DNA of 64,000 nucleotides from contig BCKQ01000003.1 of assembly GCA_001600695.1 (NCBI GenBank), forward strand, positions 744,001-808,000, in the 5' to 3' direction. Numbering within the stretch: the first letter of the stretch is position 1; each line of letters begins with the position of its first letter. The translations under genes were made by a program, and so were the position numbers. The DNA is from Ascoidea asiatica (lineage: Eukaryota > Ascomycota > Saccharomycetes > Ascoideales > Ascoideaceae). Below are positions 61,156 to 64,000 of this stretch, in pieces. Below the pieces are notes generated by a model that was not told where the DNA came from, did not search any database, and saw nothing but the letters and a program-made list of their open reading frames with translations.

Positions 61156-63036
61156 TTATTTATATAAAAGTTTTTCCACGAAATGTAGACATTTAGTCAA
61201 CCAAGTATCTTCTTTCTCTAAAGCTGAAAAATAAGCCTCTTCGATTTCTTCTTCTCGATCAATTTGTAACTTTCCAGTTATAATATCAGCTTCTCTCACT
61301 GAATGAATTTTTGTTTTATACCAAATTTTATAGATAAAATAAAGGCCAAAAAATACAACAGGAGAAAAATAAGTAGTAAATAAACTCTGAATTGAAAATT
61401 TTCCAGGGAAAAAAATGTAACTACCATTGAAAATCAAGGCAATAATACAAATCGATAATCCTACCCAAGCAATATAAGGTTGTAAGTGAAATGGAGTTTG
61501 ATAATAGTTGTTTCTGTAACCTTGAACTTTCATACTTCTTCTAAAGCAAATATAAGAAACAAAAATTGTTCCATGGACACATAAAACAGAAGAACTAGTT
61601 ATAGATACAAACCAAAAATAAACTTCAGAGGAAGCAGTTGAACAACTAAGAAAGGCTAAACAACTAAAAGCAGCTGTAATTATAACACAGAAAATTGGAC
61701 ACCCGTTTTTCAAACACATACAGAATAATCTGGGAATATAGCCAACTAATGAAAGTGAATATAAACATCTTGTACATGAGTAATAAGCAGCATTTCCACA
61801 ACTCCAAACAGAAGTTATTATTACAACGTTAACTAAATCACCAAGTCCTTTAACACCTACATTTTCTATTCCAATAACCCAGGGAGAAGCACCTGCTCCA
61901 ATTTTGGATGTCATGATAGCTTTCAGAAGTTTAGAATCGTTAGAAGCACAAATACAGTTCATGAAAAAGATTCCTCCAATATAAAATAAATAAATTCTGA
62001 AAAAAGCATTCCTTCCAGCAACTGGAATTGATTTTCTTGGTCTTTCAATTTCTCCAGCGATAATTAAGATAAATTCTGGTCCACCACATGCAAAAGCACA
62101 ATAGATGAAAACATTCCAAAACCCCAAAAATCTACCCAAAGAACCTGTTTCAAGATATTCTTTGAATAACCCTCCTTCCTTCCAATGTTGAAATCCATAA
62201 GCATCATGCTTTGGATTAGCACCACACATACTTAGAAATGAAAATAAAATCAATCCCACAATTAAAAGGATTTTAAACATACAACTAAAGTATTCGATTT
62301 CTCCAAACCAGTTTACTGCAAAAATGTTACAAAACACATACAAACACAAACTTAAAAAAATAAAAGACCATTGTGGAATATTTGCCTGAGGCCAATATTG
62401 AACTAAACCACCAATTGCAACTAATTCAACACAAACATACATACAAATTGAATAAGCATATATTATCCCAACCGAAAATCCAAGAGCAGGATCAACAAAT
62501 CTTCCAGCAAAATGAAAAAAAGAACCTTTTATTGGCAACCAAGCTGCCATTTCAGTAGCACACTGCATAAGTGGCCACATATCTAAAAAGGCAAAAATTA
62601 AAAAAGCTAAGAACAAAGATAGTGAACCATATTTCATTAATGGAACACCAAGGCCAACGAATATTGAAGAACCTATACAAGAACCAATGGTCATTAAACT
62701 AACGTGTCTGAGATTTAAACCTCTTTTAACCTCACCATATCTACTTGGATCATATCGTTCATCAAAACCAGGGAAATGAACAGTCTGTTTTAACATGGAT
62801 TCATCTCTGAAATATGGATCCTGGCTTTCATTCAGGCCATCTAAATTATATGCTTCTTCAACAGTTCCTGGATTTTTAGGATGGTTATTTAAATCTCTTT
62901 GAAAAAGATTTTCATTTTTAGATAAGCTATCCGAGTTACTATATTGATGAAAACGAATATTATCACTTAAAGACTCAGTTTGATTACGCGAAAGATCTAA
63001 TTTATCACTCATTATAACTGATGAAGGGCTGACCAT
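61156..63036 (-). CDS. DIP5: Amino-acid permease, Dip5-like (YAT/APC family)
   Basis: Plasma-membrane proton-coupled amino-acid transporter of 626 aa with about 12 predicted membrane spans. Seen: the cytosolic N-terminus ending KRGLNLRHVSLMTIGSCIGS with the conserved GxxIGxxxFxG helix 1, EMAAWLPIKGSF in helix 3, and SIPVAGRNAFFRIYLFYIGG after the GEIERPRKS loop. The block PKHDAYGFQHWKEGGLFKEY and ASPWVIGIENVGVKGLGDLV resembles Dip5 (PTHDRLGFRYWRDPGAF and ASPFVVAIQNSGI from memory), which carries Glu/Asp and broad amino acids. Other YAT members remain possible. It is unusually Cys-rich, with many Cys in the membrane part. A second ATG lies 9 codons in. Promoter DNA extends to the window end. 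Confidence 0.85.
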   Translation of the reverse strand: MVSPSSVIMSDKLDLSRNQTESLSDNIRFHQYSNSDSLSKNENLFQRDLNNHPKNPGTVEEAYNLDGLNESQDPYFRDESMLKQTVHFPGFDERYDPSRYGEVKRGLNLRHVSLMTIGSCIGSSIFVGLGVPLMKYGSLSLFLAFLIFAFLDMWPLMQCATEMAAWLPIKGSFFHFAGRFVDPALGFSVGIIYAYSICMYVCVELVAIGGLVQYWPQANIPQWSFIFLSLCLYVFCNIFAVNWFGEIEYFSCMFKILLIVGLILFSFLSMCGANPKHDAYGFQHWKEGGLFKEYLETGSLGRFLGFWNVFIYCAFACGGPEFILIIAGEIERPRKSIPVAGRNAFFRIYLFYIGGIFFMNCICASNDSKLLKAIMTSKIGAGASPWVIGIENVGVKGLGDLVNVVIITSVWSCGNAAYYSCTRCLYSLSLVGYIPRLFCMCLKNGCPIFCVIITAAFSCLAFLSCSTASSEVYFWFVSITSSSVLCVHGTIFVSYICFRRSMKVQGYRNNYYQTPFHLQPYIAWVGLSICIIALIFNGSYIFFPGKFSIQSLFTTYFSPVVFFGLYFIYKIWYKTKIHSVREADIITGKLQIDREEEIEEAYFSALEKEDTWLTKCLHFVEKLLYK

Positions 63037-64000
63037 TATCGGAGTTATAGTAGTAGAAAAAAAAGTCTAAACAAAAAGCAACAAGTAAAAGTGAAAAGTG
63101 AAATATGAAATTGATAAAAAAAAAAAGCTTTATTATGAAGATGAAGCGTAGTTGATATTATTTTTAATCTAACAGAATTAGAAATTATAAATAATAAAAC
63201 AAAATTATATTAGCTACTTTGAATAATAAAGAAAGAAAATAATCAGATAAAAAAAAAATCAATAACGATTAAGCTTTCAAAAAGTATGCCTAAAGAGAAG
63301 ATATTTATTCAATAAAATCTTAGTTTGCTTGAAATCCTTGACAATGAAATTAAATTTTGCACAAAGTTATCCAATTTTTCTAAATAAATAAATTGAAAGT
63401 TGAGAGAGATTCAGGATGAAAAATTCCAACCTCAGAGTTTTTCAGTATGGTTATATAGTACTTGTGAATACTAGTAATAGAAAGTTACTTAATAATCCAA
63501 AGAAAGCATCTTCATAAATATTTTTTTAGAAAGTTATCTATGGTGTGAAAGCATAAGAAAATCAACATTTAGTTTATTGTTTGATATTCATAATTATTTT
63601 TCAAGTGATATTTTTAAGGAGTGAATAAGGGTTGTTAATCTGAAAATTCCCCCATAACATAAAGAATAAGTAATTCTAAGTATTACTTTGTTTCAAACCT
63701 GATCTTAGAACCCGAATTTGAAATTAAATTTACTAATTTGTATCTAATTACCAAGATTACCAAAGGACCAAGGATTACTGACTGTGCTTTTTCCTGATCA
63801 AATGAGAACAATTATTCATTAGCCAGAACCGATTATTTTCAAATCGAATTATTGTAATGGTTCAAGAAAAAATTTAGAGCGTGTTGAAAATTACAGTTGC
63901 AGGCCAGTATGAAAAGTACGGTTCTGGTAACATACTTACCACTATTTTGTTCCTCGGATCACTGTCCCAAATTTTTATAGTGTTTAGCTGAATAAAACAG
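63037..64000. promoter_or_regulatory. Upstream region of the amino-acid permease gene
   Basis: About 1 kb to the window end, AT-rich near the gene and less so beyond 63640. It contains a perfect 9-bp inverted repeat CCAGAACCG (63823-63831) and CGGTTCTGG (63919-63927), 87 bp apart. I saw no Gcn4 (TGACTCA) site. No gene is seen. Confidence 0.45.

Overview
This window reads as nuclear chromosomal DNA of a budding yeast (Saccharomycotina). The protein set is that of a yeast: Myo1-type myosin II, the anillin-like bud-neck protein Bud4, Kre6/Skn1, a Crh-type transglycosylase, Mih1/Cdc25, Rsm10, Pxr1, Yim1 and a Dip5-like permease. The DNA is strongly AT-rich, genes are uninterrupted, many proteins carry long Asn/Ser-rich low-complexity runs, and intergenic spaces are unusually long (0.2 to 7 kb). 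In-frame CTG codons are so rare, and sit at such unconserved positions, that I could not decide whether CUG means Leu or Ser; leucine is assumed. I cannot name the species. No mobile element, CRISPR array or bacterial-type operon is visible.

Layout. 0-6.9 kb: MYO1 (minus), divergent from a large DDB1/CPSF-A-family gene, possibly MMS1 (plus). 11.7-22.1 kb: a 2.5-kb leader with GC-rich islands, KRE6/SKN1 (plus), then convergent BUD4 (minus). 22.1-33.6 kb: a Rab5/VPS21-type GTPase with an unusual N-terminal extension, a small uncharacterised protein, PXR1, then FMP10, a mitochondrial-looking RRM protein and YIM1 on the minus strand. 33.8-34.2 kb: two tail-to-tail tRNA genes with introns, a degenerate tRNA-Arg(TCT) and a normal tRNA-Tyr(GTA). 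34.2-38.9 kb: almost gene-free, holding one small Cys-rich zinc-binding-like ORF. 38.9-50.3 kb: a four-HMA copper/cadmium-type P1B ATPase, RSM10 and MIH1. 50.3-57.2 kb: a gene desert of nearly 7 kb with hairpins and short-period repeats. 57.2-63.0 kb: a secreted CRH-family enzyme, a TMEM135-like membrane protein and a DIP5-like amino-acid permease.

Working together. There is no operon logic, but several genes act at the bud neck, the cell wall or cell division: Myo1 (contractile ring), Bud4 (septin/anillin scaffold), Kre6 (beta-1,6-glucan), the Crh enzyme (chitin-glucan crosslinks) and Mih1 (mitotic entry). A second group is mitochondrial by sequence: Rsm10, Fmp10, the RRM protein, and possibly the 160-aa protein. 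Two starts were set at the first in-frame ATG (6929 and 57254) because the longer open frames begin at GTG or TTG.

I found no clear new multi-gene system. The most unusual signals are the degenerate tRNA-Arg, perfect inverted repeats in GC-rich islands of AT-rich intergenic DNA, insertions in otherwise conserved enzymes (myosin motor, Rab5), and the isolated small Cys-rich gene.
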